Shown here one piece after another: positions 49,576 through 61,484 of a stretch of DNA of 64,000 bases. The stretch's first letter is position 1. Each line of letters opens with the position of its first letter. The translations under genes were made by a program, and so were the position numbers. Source of the DNA: Umbilicaria muhlenbergii (Eukaryota > Ascomycota > Lecanoromycetes > Umbilicariales > Umbilicariaceae); assembly GCA_000611775.1 (NCBI GenBank), contig KK106983.1, positions 4,501,773-4,565,772 of the forward strand, written 5' to 3'. The notes under the pieces were generated by a model. That model did not search any database and was not told where the DNA came from. It saw nothing but the letters and a program-made list of their open reading frames with translations.

Positions 49576-49580
49576 GACAT
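49576..49580. repeat. Target-site duplication GACAT (left)
   Basis: GACAT directly precedes the left LTR and is repeated exactly at 56,288-56,292 after the right LTR. Confidence 0.95.
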
Positions 49581-49808
49581 TGTCATGAGTTAATGATAAT
49601 CTGAGACTCATGTAGGGCATGCGCCCTACAAGCAGCTTAACAGTGTTAGTGAGTCACATGAAAACTCTGCACTGCTTGATCTCACCTTCATTTCTTAGTT
49701 ATTAGTTCTATATAGTTAGGATCATATAACCTCTATACATTTATATCTCATGCTGTCACATACCTCAACTATACTTCCCTTTCTAGTAAGGGATGTTATA
49801 ATCTTACA
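49581..49808 (+). repeat. 5' LTR of the plus-strand gypsy element
   Basis: 228 bp, TG...CA ends, includes a short inverted repeat TAGGGCATGCGCCCTA at about 49,614. It aligns without gaps with 56,060-56,287. Confidence 0.95.
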
Positions 49809-50164
49809 GTTTTAATAACTCTACCTTTCAAAGGGTGATGGCCTGAGATAAGATGCAGACTTGAAACCAACTATGTTAAACTTCTGAAGCAGAATGAGAC
49901 ATGATGATGAAGAATCAATAAAATAATCATGAAATGTCACTCATTTCCTCTGGCATCAGTGAAGTGAACCTCATGAGTGGAGGATCCTCAGGTGAAACAG
50001 TGCACAACATTAATGATGAGATCACACAAGTGAGATGACAGTGAGATGAACTTCTTAAGCAACAAGAGTTGCAGCAGCTCTGAATAAAAGTTCTGACATT
50101 GAAAGTCAACCTACTCAAAGATCCTGCTACTCATGTTGATACCTCAGCTGAGAGATTCCTTGAC
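49809..50164 (+). pseudogene. 5' leader and start of gag, before the assembly gap
   Basis: The sequence between the 5' LTR and the N gap. The gag region is expected here by position. No zinc knuckle is visible because the sequence stops at the gap. Confidence 0.5.
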
Positions 50165-50947
50165 NNNNNNNNNNNNNNNNNNNNNNNNNNNNNNNNNNNN
50201 NNNNNNNNNNNNNNNNNNNNNNNNNNNNNNNNNNNNNNNNNNNNNNNNNNNNNNNNNNNNNNNNNNNNNNNNNNNNNNNNNNNNNNNNNNNNNNNNNNNN
50301 NNNNNNNNNNNNNNNNNNNNNNNNNNNNNNNNNNNNNNNNNNNNNNNNNNNNNNNNNNNNNNNNNNNNNNNNNNNNNNNNNNNNNNNNNNNNNNNNNNNN
50401 NNNNNNNNNNNNNNNNNNNNNNNNNNNNNNNNNNNNNNNNNNNNNNNNNNNNNNNNNNNNNNNNNNNNNNNNNNNNNNNNNNNNNNNNNNNNNNNNNNNN
50501 NNNNNNNNNNNNNNNNNNNNNNNNNNNNNNNNNNNNNNNNNNNNNNNNNNNNNNNNNNNNNNNNNNNNNNNNNNNNNNNNNNNNNNNNNNNNNNNNNNNN
50601 NNNNNNNNNNNNNNNNNNNNNNNNNNNNNNNNNNNNNNNNNNNNNNNNNNNNNNNNNNNNNNNNNNNNNNNNNNNNNNNNNNNNNNNNNNNNNNNNNNNN
50701 NNNNNNNNNNNNNNNNNNNNNNNNNNNNNNNNNNNNNNNNNNNNNNNNNNNNNNNNNNNNNNNNNNNNNNNNNNNNNNNNNNNNNNNNNNNNNNNNNNNN
50801 NNNNNNNNNNNNNNNNNNNNNNNNNNNNNNNNNNNNNNNNNNNNNNNNNNNNNNNNNNNNNNNNNNNNNNNNNNNNNNNNNNNNNNNNNNNNNNNNNNNN
50901 NNNNNNNNNNNNNNNNNNNNNNNNNNNNNNNNNNNNNNNNNNNNNNN
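50165..50947. other. Assembly gap (783 N)
   Basis: Run of N inside the gag region of the gypsy element. Any open frame drawn across it is an artefact. Confidence 1.
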
Positions 50948-53900
50948 CACTGAAGTGCTGAACAAAAGTAGCCTCAGAGTTTAGTTTAATTGTTGATGAA
51001 CAAGTTCTTCACAATGATGATGTCATACTCATGCAAGCCTTATTGAACACGGGAGCTGAAGTCAATGTGATTTCACAACATTTCATTATTGAGCATCAAT
51101 TGACTCATATGAAGGGCTTGTTGCCTCAACCTTAATTCTTAAATGATCAGAAGGCTTACTGCTTCAGTGCTTACTGTGTGCATTATCAGCTTACTGACAG
51201 TTGAGGATAATCTCATGAATGTGAACATGTGTTCTACACATTGAATAAGTCAGGATCACCCCTTATCCTTGAACTCTTCACATTGAAGACTGAACATGTG
51301 TGAATTGAGTGCAGAATGAAGGCATGACGCTTCAACATTAAGGAGCAGCTTATTGAGTTACAGTCATCTGATGAATTCATAAGAGAGATTCAAGATCACT
51401 CTGCTGTCTATGCTGTGATATGAGTCAGTCTGAGTAATGATGCTGCATCAGAGGTGCGCATACAAAGTGCTGAAATAGCATAAGCTTTACCTGAGGAGTA
51501 CACTGATTATGTGAATGTGTTCTCAACAGAGAATGTTGACCTTCTTTCACCTCATAAGGTCAGTGATCATGCAATTGACCTGAACAGCACAGATTCATCT
51601 TATGACTCTTTATATAACCTCTTCAATACTGAGCTAGGGGTGTTATGAGAATATTTGAATGACACCTTAATGAAAGGTTGAATCCATCATTTCATGAACC
51701 CTGCAGAGGCACTCATCCTTTTTGTTTCAAAGAAAGATGAAGGGCTGCGCTTATGCATTGATTACTGAGGGTTGAACAAGGTGATCATCAAGAACAGGCA
51801 CCTGTTACCTCTTATAAATGAAATGTTGAATCAGCTTAGTGAAGTCAAGCTATTTATGAAGCTGAATTTAAAGGACGCCTACCACTGTATCTGCATAAAG
51901 AAGGGTGATGAGTGAAAGATGATGTTTCACACATGTTACAGTCACTTTGAGTATATGATCATGTCTTTCAGATTGATCAACGCTTCAGCTATGTTTCAGA
52001 CTTACATCAACTGAGCATTAACAGAGCTTGTGAATGTCTTTTGTGTTGTCTATTTAGATGACATCCTTATATACTCAGAATCATCAGCGCAACACTGAGA
52101 GCATGTTAAGCAGGTGTTAGACTGACTTCATTGATTTCAACTCTATGTGAACCCTAAGAAGTGTGAATTCTTCATTATCAAGGTGAAATTCCTAGAGTTT
52201 ATTATCACAACTGAAGGCGTAGCCATGAATCTGTGACAAGTGAACATCATATGAGACTGATCAGTATCAAGGACTTTTCAGGAAGTACAAGTCTTCCTAG
52301 GCTTTGTGAACTTTTATAGACGCTTTATTAAGCATTATTCACAAGTTGCGGCCCCCTTGACAAACCTTATGAAAGGTAGCAAGGATGGAAAGAAGTTTAA
52401 GTCTTTTGAATTCTCAAGTGATGCAAAGGAGGCATTTAACTGCCTCTGTGAGGCCTTTACAACAGTGTCTATCCTGATTCACTTCAATCTGAAGTTATGA
52501 ATATGAGTGAAAACTGATGCATCAATCATTGAGCTTGCTGGCATCCTGTCTCAGCTGTTGAATAGCAGGCAGTGACATTCAGTTGTGTTTTAATTGAGAA
52601 AGCTGTCTCCTTCAGAGACTTGATATGAAACTCATGATCAGGAGCTTCTTGTCATTATTATGATGTTTAAACACTGACGACACTACCTTGAAGGCAGTTG
52701 TCATATCATAGAGGTATTGACTGATCATAACAATCTACAGGGATTTATGAACGTGAAGGAATTGAATGACAGGCAAGCATGATGAGCAATGAAGCTCACT
52801 GCTTTTGATTTCAATATCCTGCATCAGTCTGAAAAGATCAACTCCGCTGATGTGCTGTTAAGGTGATCAGACTACGGGGATGTCAAAGAGGTGAGTGAAA
52901 TCATGAAGAAATTACTCTCAACACTTCAGAGAAAGTTAGTCACTCTTGTGAACATATTCTCACTCAGATATGCCCCTATTGTGAGGCAGTTGCTCACAGG
53001 GGCGGGGAGAATGATCAGGATTAAAGACCTCAAACTTCAGAAAAAATGCTGAAGGAGTGATGACAAAACATCTGCTCATGATGATTGTGACATAACTGTG
53101 AAACAGCTTAACCCTGTCACTGAAACTGTTGATTGCAAACAACTCATTTCACATGTGATGATAAGAGATCTTGTCATTCATGAAACAGCTGATGAAAGCC
53201 TGAGTCTACCTTTAAGGGATTTGATTCAAACTCTACAAAATGATGATTCATTTGTAGAAGTGACACGCAACACTGACTGTACATCAGTGAAGTGCAAGGT
53301 TAAAGCTGAAAGTTCCTGAAGAGTTGACTCTGAAGGCCTTTTATTTCATGAGAAATAAATATATGTTCTGAAAGAAGAGTCTGTAAGGGCAGAGATCTTG
53401 AAATGTCATCATGATGATGCCTTAACAGAGCATTTCAGGGTAGAAAGAACTCTTGAATTAATTGACTGCAAATATTATTGAATTGATATGAGTCAAGATG
53501 TCAAAGATTATGTTGCGTCATGTGACATCTGTCAAAGGGTGAAAGTGCTTAAACATCATTCCTATGATGAGCTACAGGCGCTGCCTCAGCCAGAAGAATC
53601 ATGACAGCAAGTCATCATGAATTTTATCACTGACTTGCCGCCAAGTAAGTGCAGGGGTTACGTGTATGATGTGATCTTAATGATTATAAATCAGTATATG
53701 AAAATGGCTCAGTATATTCAAATCATGAAAACAGTTATGACAACAGAGTTGACTGACTTGTTCTATGAGGAAATAATATGTCAGTTCAATGTACTGAAAG
53801 GGGCTGTCTCTGATTGAGGATCAGTTTTCATAAGTGCTTTCTGATCAGAAATGTGCTACTATTTAAGGATGAAGCATCAACTAAGCACTGCCTTTCACCT

Positions 53901-54700
53901 GCAAATGAACAGACAGACAGAACAGCAGAATCAAACCTTAAAACATTATCTTCACTGTTATTACTCAGATGAACAAGACAACTGAATGAACCTTTTACCC
54001 CTGACAGAATTCACTTACAATAATGAAACACAGGCATCAATAGAGTGCAGCTCTTTTTATGTCATGTATGCTTATCATTCAGAAGTAAGATTCAAAGTTG
54101 AGGATGACTTCAGGAAAGAAGAGGTACCTGCAGTTAAAAACTGAGTGAAATGATTTCATAACATACAGGACGTGTTATCACAATGATGAGAAAATGTAAT
54201 TAAATCTCAGGCAAAATATTATGATGTCAAACATAAACTCAAGACCTATAATGTGAGAGACTTGATAATGTTATTCATGAAGAACTTATGACAGAAGCGC
54301 TTGAGCAGGAAACTGTTTCACAAATTCATTAAATCATTTCAGATTGAAGACTTAATAGGGAAGCAAACTTACAGGTTAACTTTACTGCTCATTTATTAAA
54401 TTCATAATGTCTTTCACGTCTCTTACCTGAAGTCATATCAATGCAGAGTCAGTGATGACTTCAAATCATTGCTGCCGCCTCTGAAGCTAATTGATGATGA
54501 AGAAGAATATGAAGTTGAGGAGATTTTAAACTGCTGAAAATTCAGGAATGAAATCCTGTACAAAGTGAGATGAAAGGGTTGATCAGAAGAATATGATCAA
54601 TGAGTGTCAAAAAAGAACTTAAAAGGTGTGCAGGAAATGCATGCAGCCTTTAACAATAAATTAGAAGAGCACAGGAAGAAGTGATTTAAAAAGATTTAAC
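50948..54700 (+). pseudogene. Decayed gypsy pol with C-terminal chromodomain
   Basis: Protease: LLNTGAEVNVIS near 51,040 (family D-S/T-G-A). RT: GLRLCIDYxGLNKVIIKNRH near 51,740, VYLDDILIYS at 52,048-52,077 with both catalytic Asp kept, and FLGFVNFYRRFIKHYS at about 52,290. RNase H region about 52,500-52,870. Integrase zinc region: HHDDALTEHF (about 53,407) and CDICQRVK (about 53,524); core region with MNFITDLPPSKCRGYVYDVI (from 53,617). Chromodomain: EEEYEVEEIL near 54,500 then FRNEILYKVR-x-KG-x-SEEYDQ, where both x are TGA at positions that are Trp in this family. Stops fall mainly at Trp and Arg positions. Confidence 0.9.
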
Positions 54701-56059
54701 TGATGTCATAAAAACACTCTTTCCTGATTTTCCTTAAGAGGTTTTACAGATTTTATTGAAGCCTTATAAGTGATCTATGACAAGGGTCAAGGATGACAAG
54801 TTCACTAAAGAAGATGAATCATCAACAAGGCACAAGGAAAACACAATATTATTATCATCATAACAGTGTACATGATCAGGGTCAAAGGAAAAAGAAATTA
54901 TCATACAAGATCAGCAAAATGCTGACAAGACATTATCTACTCATCTTCATCATCATTATTCACCTTCTTCTCTTCATCATTCTTCTTCAGTTCCTCTGAC
55001 CCCTCTGACTCAAAAGGAGAGAAATCTCCGTCATCATCATCATCATCATTATTGACAATGACAGGCAAATGCTTTTAAAATAGAATGCACATTAGCTGTT
55101 CATAGCTGTCATGTCAGAGGTGAAGAGAAGGGGATCAAACTGAATATCACATGATATTCAAGATACCTTTGAGCGTGTTGTTGCTGCACTTAAGCTGCTT
55201 AAGCAGCAGGAGACTGACCTTGATGACAGACTTCAATTTAAACAGCTTCTGATGACAGTCAACAACATGAAGATGCATCATAATCTCCTTGTTATAACAC
55301 TTTTGGCGCGCCTTGAGAGCGGCCAGGAGAGCAGGCGGGGGAGCATTAATGTTGACTTTATTAATCAAGCATATGAGGGTGTTTACCTTGCAGGTAAATC
55401 ATGCAGGAACCTTGAATCATCAGTGAGATGCAACAGGTGAGCAGATTAAACTTATCAGAAGACAAGCTTTGTGCAAATTTATGCAGTATGCGCACTTGAC
55501 ATTCAACCTGACATCACATACCTGAGTCATGTCATCCGTGAAGTGATGAGAACAACAGAGACAGAAAGGTTCAATCAGTCATGCACATGATTCAGTGAAA
55601 CACTTGACAATGAGTGAGTGCTATATAATGAGTCACATTAGAAGTGCATCTGTGGAGTCAGCTTCTCTGACTTACAGGCATAGTGACTGATGTTGTGATG
55701 ATGAAGATGATGCATCTTGAGAGTGCATTGATGATGTTGTGATGATGAATCACTGCTCTGGCAAAAGTTGATGACAGAAGGCTGAGGAGTTGACAGTATT
55801 TATATTTTGAAGCTCTTGTTGTGATATCATCACCTGAGGCCTTGATTATGTTATCATAGCGCTGTCATGCTTATGCTGTCATGACTTCACTGCTGCCTCT
55901 TCACTCCTCAGGGTTTTCACTGTCATGTGACAAGCTCACCTCATTATCATCTTGCTTAATCAGTGCTGATGTCACATCACTGATTCAACTGTTAACTGAG
56001 CCTTCTATCAGTCACTCACCTTTCTGCGCTGAAGGGCTGTTGCATAAGAGGGAGGCAAT
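54701..56059 (+). other. 3' untranslated/accessory region of the gypsy element
   Basis: About 1.3 kb between the chromodomain and the 3' LTR. It holds only short open frames (for example 55,147-55,368 on the minus strand and 55,881-56,072 on the plus strand). I recognise no protein in it. It is longer than usual for this class and could include another decayed fragment. Confidence 0.5.
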
Positions 56060-56287
56060 TGTCATGAGTTAATGACAATCTGAGACTCACGTAGGGCATG
56101 CGCCCTACAAGCGGCTTAACAGTGTTAATGAGTCACATGAAAACTCTGCACTGCTCAATCTCACCTTTATTCCTTAGTTATTAGTTTTATATAGTTAAGA
56201 TCATATAACCCTTATACATTTATATCTCACACTGTCACATACCTCAACTATACTTCTCTTTCTAGTAAGGGACGCTATAGTCTTACA
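56060..56287 (+). repeat. 3' LTR of the plus-strand gypsy element
   Basis: 228 bp, followed by the GACAT duplication at 56,288-56,292. It is preceded by a purine-rich tract. Confidence 0.95.
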
Positions 56288-56292
56288 GACAT
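56288..56292. repeat. Target-site duplication GACAT (right)
   Basis: Exact copy of 49,576-49,580. Confidence 0.95.
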
Positions 56293-58800
56293 ATTAAAAT
56301 AAATAAGCTGATAATATTGATATGATCTGTTGAATCTGATTACCTGAATCCTCTCCGCATATCAGCTATGAGACAAGATGTATTTTGACATGATTAAATA
56401 TCAAGATGAGTCAACTGAGCTATGACACTTCAGAGTGTGAGGTTCATCAATTTAAGTTACTTCTGATGACAATGCATATAGTCAAGCTGATGAGCTGTTG
56501 ATTTCAGAGAACATCATACAATTTCAATCTATGAAAGAATATTTCAAAGGCTGAATCACCTTCATTGGCTGAGATCATAAATTCACAGTCAGGCATGTGA
56601 GTGAGGTTGTTTTTACAGTGCAGATAATTTTAACAGACCTCATCTTTCTTCTCTCAGCAGTGTTATTAAATCATGATGATCATGAGCTGTTTCTTATGAA
56701 GGACATATGTTTAAAACTTACATTAAATATGATTATTCATCACTTGAATGTGTTTCTTGATCAGGAGTTTATGAATGAGGAAATTATGTATTCTGATGAT
56801 CACTTCTACATCAGACATGTTGTCAGCAACAATATAATGCAGGCCTGAAATCAGCTACATTCAACTTGAGTGAAGCTGAAGGTGAACCACTTCAGGTGAG
56901 ATCATGTCATCAACATCTTTTTCATGTCAGTATGCTCTCTATCATTTATTCTCTTTATTAATGACTTCAGTGTACATCAAAATAATTATCAAGCCCTCAA
57001 AGCCTTCTATCTGATTTCAGTCAGTCTTTCATATGAAGAGAGATGAAAAGTGGCTAATGTTTTTTCACTTACACTAGGCTCACATGAGGCAGACATAAGT
57101 GACATTGTTGAAGCATTTGTCACATCAATGCAGCAGCTTGACACAGGGTGTATTCTCAGTATACATGAAGAAGATACACTGATTTGTGCATTCATCATGA
57201 TCATTATTGAAGACATGCCTCAACAAGCTGACAATGAAGGATTTCTTCATCACAGTGCAAAGACAGGCTGTTGAAGCTGCTTCTGTCTCAATGATCAATG
57301 AGTCAATCTACAGTATGACATTGTGAGCCGTGATTGATATCACTGAGAGACTGTAAGTTTAAGGGATGAGGCTGCTGAGTTGACTGATGTAGAAAAGGTG
57401 AGGTTCCTGAAGAAATATGATCTGCAGGAGCAACAATCATCAATCATGACAATGCTGACATCAACACTTAATCTCATCATCTCATCAGGATGTGATGCAC
57501 CTCACTTTAAATGATGAGATTTAAGATGAATACTACAGAGCCTGTTGTTCTCTGTCATTTTCACAAAGAAGAGGGGCTCTTCTTATTTCAAGGTCTTTCA
57601 GACATTCAGGTATCCTTCATCATGACTTGAAATTTAAAGTTCAATGTATTACATCTGATCATGATCACTTTCTGAGGCAGGTAAAGTTACAATCCTGATG
57701 TCACTGATTCTACACAGTCATGTTAATGTTAATTGATTTCATTTATCATTTCTTCATGCAGCAAATAAACACCTCAACTGCACTGACATCACACAACTTC
57801 CCCTCATGCTGCTCATAATTCATGCTTTTCAAATCATTGCACAGTTCAATACCACTGTTGAAAGTTAATGATATACACATTCAGACACATTACATCACCT
57901 GATCATCAAGGCCTGAAGATGTTATCAACAACTGATGCATTACATGATGAAGGCTGCTGATGAAACCTTCACTGAGACATCATCTGCAGACAGAGAAGTA
58001 TTGAATGAGTCAGATGTAATCATCATTCAGTCACTATTAAAAGCCAGGGAGTCATTAGATGCTGATGAGTCATTAAACATTAATGAGCAACTAAATGTTG
58101 AGACCTCAAGCTGATGTAAAACAAAATTCAAGTTGAAGAAGTTATTAAATCCTCTGACATTTATACTGATCTTTACATAGCTGACTTCATGTATATAAGT
58201 CTTCTCAACATACATGTCAGCTTGCACCTAGCAGACACTGCAAGAGAGTACATCATAATCATGAATTATAACATTCTTGCTGAGGAGCTTAAGCATAAGT
58301 ATAAACTGTTTATCACCTGTTATGATACCTCACTGATGAGTTATAAAAGGATAAAGGCAATGGCAGATGCAGCTGCATCCTCAAACCTTATGAGTTATAT
58401 CTTCATCAAGAATGTTGTCAAGCAGTCTTTATGACTTGAGCTTGCAGGTGCTTGAGATCACACACACTTAAAGATTATGAAGTGTCTGACAATTCTGAAG
58501 GAACACTGCTTCACTGTCTTCAACAACTTCCTTTTAATGAGGGAGCATGAGCTTGATGAGGATGATGATGAGAAGGAGGAGAGGATTCAGACTGTAAAAG
58601 ATGATAATCATTAAAGAATCAGTTTGTCTGTCTTTAAGTTTAAGCTCTCACGTCACTTCTATAGCATACATCAGATGATCAAGTCAATTAACTTGTCACT
58701 GCAACATATCTTTCAACAACACCTGACTCAGGCCTTCAATTTGAACTACAGGTTATGCAGAGTGTGAGACATAAAATCTTGATGACTCAAATGAGCATGT
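56293..58800 (+). pseudogene. 3' part of transposase-like gene of the 19.3-kb element
   Basis: Plus-strand reading with TGA stops gives a long protein-like stretch: FKG-x-ITFIG-x-DHKFTVRH near 56,540, VHQNNYQALKAFYLISVSLS near 56,970, ANVFSLTLGSHEADISDIVE near 57,050, CAFIMIIIEDMPQQADNEGF near 57,185, then HHSAKTGC, and DEAAELTDVEKVRFLKKYDL near 57,370. I associate the combination of LTLG-H, DMPQQ and the following Cys-containing segment with long transposase-like proteins of fungal DNA transposons. I cannot place it firmly in a named superfamily. An open frame 58,189-58,434 is the last clean piece. The catalytic triad could not be identified. Confidence 0.5.
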
Positions 58801-59489
58801 CAATTGACATACACTGATCAGTGAGTGATTTATTAACTGATAATCATGAGGATCTAGACCCTGCCCTATTCAGTCAATGTGTATGCTAATGAAGGCTTCA
58901 CTAGGATGATGAATCAGTGAACAGTATACAACACAGAGAATTACATTCAAGTGAGGTATGAAGCTGACACTCATGCTCATGATCATGATCACAATTAATA
59001 TCAATATCAATACTCAACCTGAACTCAAACCTGAACCTGAATTCAAACCAGAGCTGAAGCTGAAGCAGAGACAGAAGTGAAGGCAGAGGTGAAGGCAGAG
59101 GTGAAGGCTTAAATGATTAATATTCACCTGATGCAATGTTTTGCTTGCATATATCACAAGTGACAATACATGTTCATGATCATGAATGTCATATGTGCAG
59201 AGAGTGAGAAAAACTCTGTTCTGAATCTTCTGTTACATCAAGTAACATGAAGACAAAGCATATATGAACTGCCTGCTTTACAGAGGAGTGAAGGTCTATA
59301 CTACATTGATGTGAATATGAATGAAACATGATTGTCTCATGAGCTGAATGATGATGAGAGTTATGTATTAAAGTGTGACTGAGGAGTACATTATTTATAA
59401 TCAATAAAGCTGACTTACTCTACATTGCAATTACATCATAATCAGTATCACTGCTACAACCGTGACTTGAAATTTCAGTGGATAAATGC

Positions 59490-59704
59490 TCACATAACAG
59501 TTGTGGGTTGTTGCAACTAATATGATGTTGACATTGTAATTATAATGCAGCGGTTGCATGACAGTTGCATAGAGTTGCATATAGTTGTGCAACCTTTACA
59601 TGACAGATGTGCAGCAGTTGTGAAATTATTATGCAAAGGTTGCACAACTTTATGCAATCTTATACAACTGTTATACAACTGTTATTCTTTTTACTGTACA
59701 GGCT
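59490..59704. repeat. Right terminal/subterminal repeat region of the 19.3-kb element
   Basis: Dense GTTGCA, TTGCATA, TGCAAC words, mirroring the left end. The reverse complement of the last bases is AGCCTGTACAGTAAAA. Confidence 0.6.
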
Positions 59705-59712
59705 GTACTGTA
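59705..59712. repeat. Right target-site duplication of the 19.3-kb element (GTACTGTA)
   Basis: Partner of 40,425-40,432 with one transition. Confidence 0.6.
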
Positions 59713-61484
59713 CTTGAAGTCTTTTAAGTTGACTTTCTTATCTGAATATCATATTAAGTTCAGCTTTAAGTATTTGCTCTGAAGTTCTTAAACTTTTATT
59801 TATAATTTTCTTGAGATATGTGCTCTGTTGAGGGTAATATACTCTTCTTTGATGATGAACTTTGAACTTTTCAGCAATGTTTCTCTGAGTATGTTCTGAT
59901 AGTTCATGTTTTTGACTTCACTCTTTTGAGTGAATGCATTTTTAATTATTCACAGGATTTGTTCCTGCAACAGATTTACATGATTTTCATAATTTTCAAA
60001 AGATTCTTTCATCACTTTAAATACTTCTTTATAAGTCTTCAATCACTGTTCTTCATGAGTAGATGCTTAAATGTCATCATTTTTTTTAATGAGCTCTTTT
60101 GAGTTTTCAGAGTTAATTATCTTCATGAAGTCTTTCTTCTCATTAGATGAGAGCATCATTTTATCACTGTTAATATAATTGCCTTCTTGACTGAACTGCT
60201 CTCATTAATCTTGTTGTTTTTTTAAGCTCATGACTTGATTCTGTTGAGAGATCATGACATATTCTTTTATCTTCTTTGATTGACATAAAAATCATTCAGA
60301 GTCATCTTTATCACTTTGATGTATGTGACAGTCATCATTGTAACATGCTGTTCAAGACATAACTTTGTGATTATTCTTTGTCTTTTATGTGACAGCATAT
60401 GTCTTCCTTGATTGAATGATTTTTTCAGGAACTTGATAATCTCAGGTGAAATGTTCTGATTTTCTGCAGTTGTAACAATTATTCTCATGAAGCTTCTCTT
60501 TCTTCTCTGATTTTTTCTTTCACTGAAACTGATTCACTTAAGTGACTGCATTAATCTTTATAAGCTGAGGTTTATAATAAGGTTAATTATTATACTGATG
60601 CTCATGATTCTTCTCAGCCCTTCATGATACAAGAATCTTGTGACTCTTCTTTAAGCTTCATTCATAAACTCAGTTGTTAATGATGATTGATTGTTTGATC
60701 ATCTCTGAGAGCATGACAGGGTGTTCAGCTCTTGAGATTTCATCTTTTATCACATTCTTCAATCCCTTATAATATTGCGCTGTTAAAGTAATATTGTCTC
60801 AATTCATATGTGAGGTGAGTCTTTAAAAGTTTACTGCATACATAACAGCTGCTTCTTTCTGCTGAATGTTGCAAATTTCTCACTCTGTTGTTCTTTTTTC
60901 ATTAATTATCTTGAATATTATTCTTATCTGCTTCTTGAATTCCTTTAATTCATGAAAGATTTCATTAGTCAGATCATCCTGATCTTCACTTTTATTATCA
61001 AGGTAATCTTGAAGAATAAGTTTAAATCAGTTTAAAGCATCTGACCTCAGAAATGAGGAAGTGAACAACATCTTCTCTGATTCTGATATGAATAGAGTCT
61101 TGTTGAAACGCAGGTACATGTCAAGCTGAGTAAAGAACAAATTTAATAATCTTCTCTCATTAAGAAACTTATCTGGTAACAGGATCTTAACTCAGACTAC
61201 TTTGTCAAAGAAGCATTCAACAACTGATTTTTCTCTGTTGAAGGATTTAAACATCATGAGATTGATGAGTCAGTTTATTGCATGACTGATACCCCGTAGG
61301 TTGATGCTCAAAGTGTAACAGGTGATGTTGTAGTGATTGAAGTAATACTGTCATTCTTTGAACTGTAAGTATCATGAGTAATATTAAGTAGATTTAAAGA
61401 AGATAGAACTAGTAAATTGTTTTTAATACATGAGTTGAGCATGAGCTTCTAACTATGAATCTATCTGTGATTATATAAACTATA
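59713..61484 (-). pseudogene. Decayed gypsy gag with zinc knuckle
   Basis: The minus strand near 60,440-60,490 reads NNCYNCRKSEHFT-x-DYQ, a CCHC knuckle whose Arg-Asp-Cys end is lost (x = TGA, last Cys reads Tyr). Upstream (toward 61,300) the reading is consistent with a Ty3/gypsy capsid region but broken by stops. It resumes the frame of the pol relic at 36,400-40,424 once the 19.3-kb insert is removed. Confidence 0.75.

Larger units (their letters stand above)
48668..49580 (+). pseudogene. 5' part of transposase-like gene, before the gypsy insertion
   Basis: A frame beginning at 48,668 encodes the SHELN/EPDDH repeats, and later frames with TGA stops lead to the insertion point. The last codons before the insertion read LSAEVKDKRGDI, and the sequence after the insertion can continue that reading. 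So the gypsy element inserted inside this gene (inference from continuity and the GACAT duplication). Confidence 0.45.
49581..56287 (+). mobile_element. Complete chromodomain-type Ty3/gypsy retrotransposon, plus strand
   Basis: 6,707 bp with 228-bp LTRs (49,581-49,808; 56,060-56,287) that begin TGTCATGAG and end TTACA, flanked by a perfect 5-bp GACAT duplication. The order gag (partly an N gap), protease, reverse transcriptase, RNase H, integrase, chromodomain is the chromovirus layout. About 1.3 kb of non-pol sequence separates the chromodomain from the 3' LTR. The purine tract AAGAGGGAGGCAAT precedes the 3' LTR. All domains are recognisable but interrupted by stops, mostly TGA, so the copy is inactive. 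The LTRs differ by 18 transitions and nothing else. Confidence 0.95.
40433..59704 (+). mobile_element. Large DNA transposon-like element carrying SNF2 helicase and transposase-like gene relics
   Basis: This 19.27-kb insert interrupts the minus-strand gypsy element between gag and pol. Its ends share AGCCT-nTAn terminal inverted repeats (left AGCCTCTATGATAATT, right reverse complement AGCCTGTACAGTAAAA). They are followed on both sides by subterminal arrays of TTGCA/TGCAA words and flanked by a near-perfect 8-bp duplication. Removing the nested gypsy element (6.7 kb) leaves about 12.6 kb. Inside are relics of a SNF2 helicase (about 44.5-47.8 kb), a transposase-like protein (about 48.7-49.6 and 56.3-58.8 kb), a coiled-coil ORF (42,090) and minus-strand acidic ORFs. 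The family is uncertain; long fungal CACTA-like or KDZ-like transposons are candidates. Confidence 0.65.

Noticed and set aside
49560-49580. Purine tract before the left LTR suggesting a tandem gypsy copy upstream
   Set aside because: The GACAT duplication marks a simple single insertion, and no pol sequence lies to the left in a matching position.
50099-50984. Long open frames of about 284 aa on both strands
   Set aside because: They are made of N and are artefacts of the assembly gap.
49809-54700. Alternative genetic code with TGA read as Trp (as in mitochondria)
   Set aside because: TGA also falls at Arg positions, TAA/TAG stops occur as well, and the flanking nuclear genes use TGA as a normal stop (ADH, TPS3, the phosphatase). 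Mutation of TGG and CGA explains it better.
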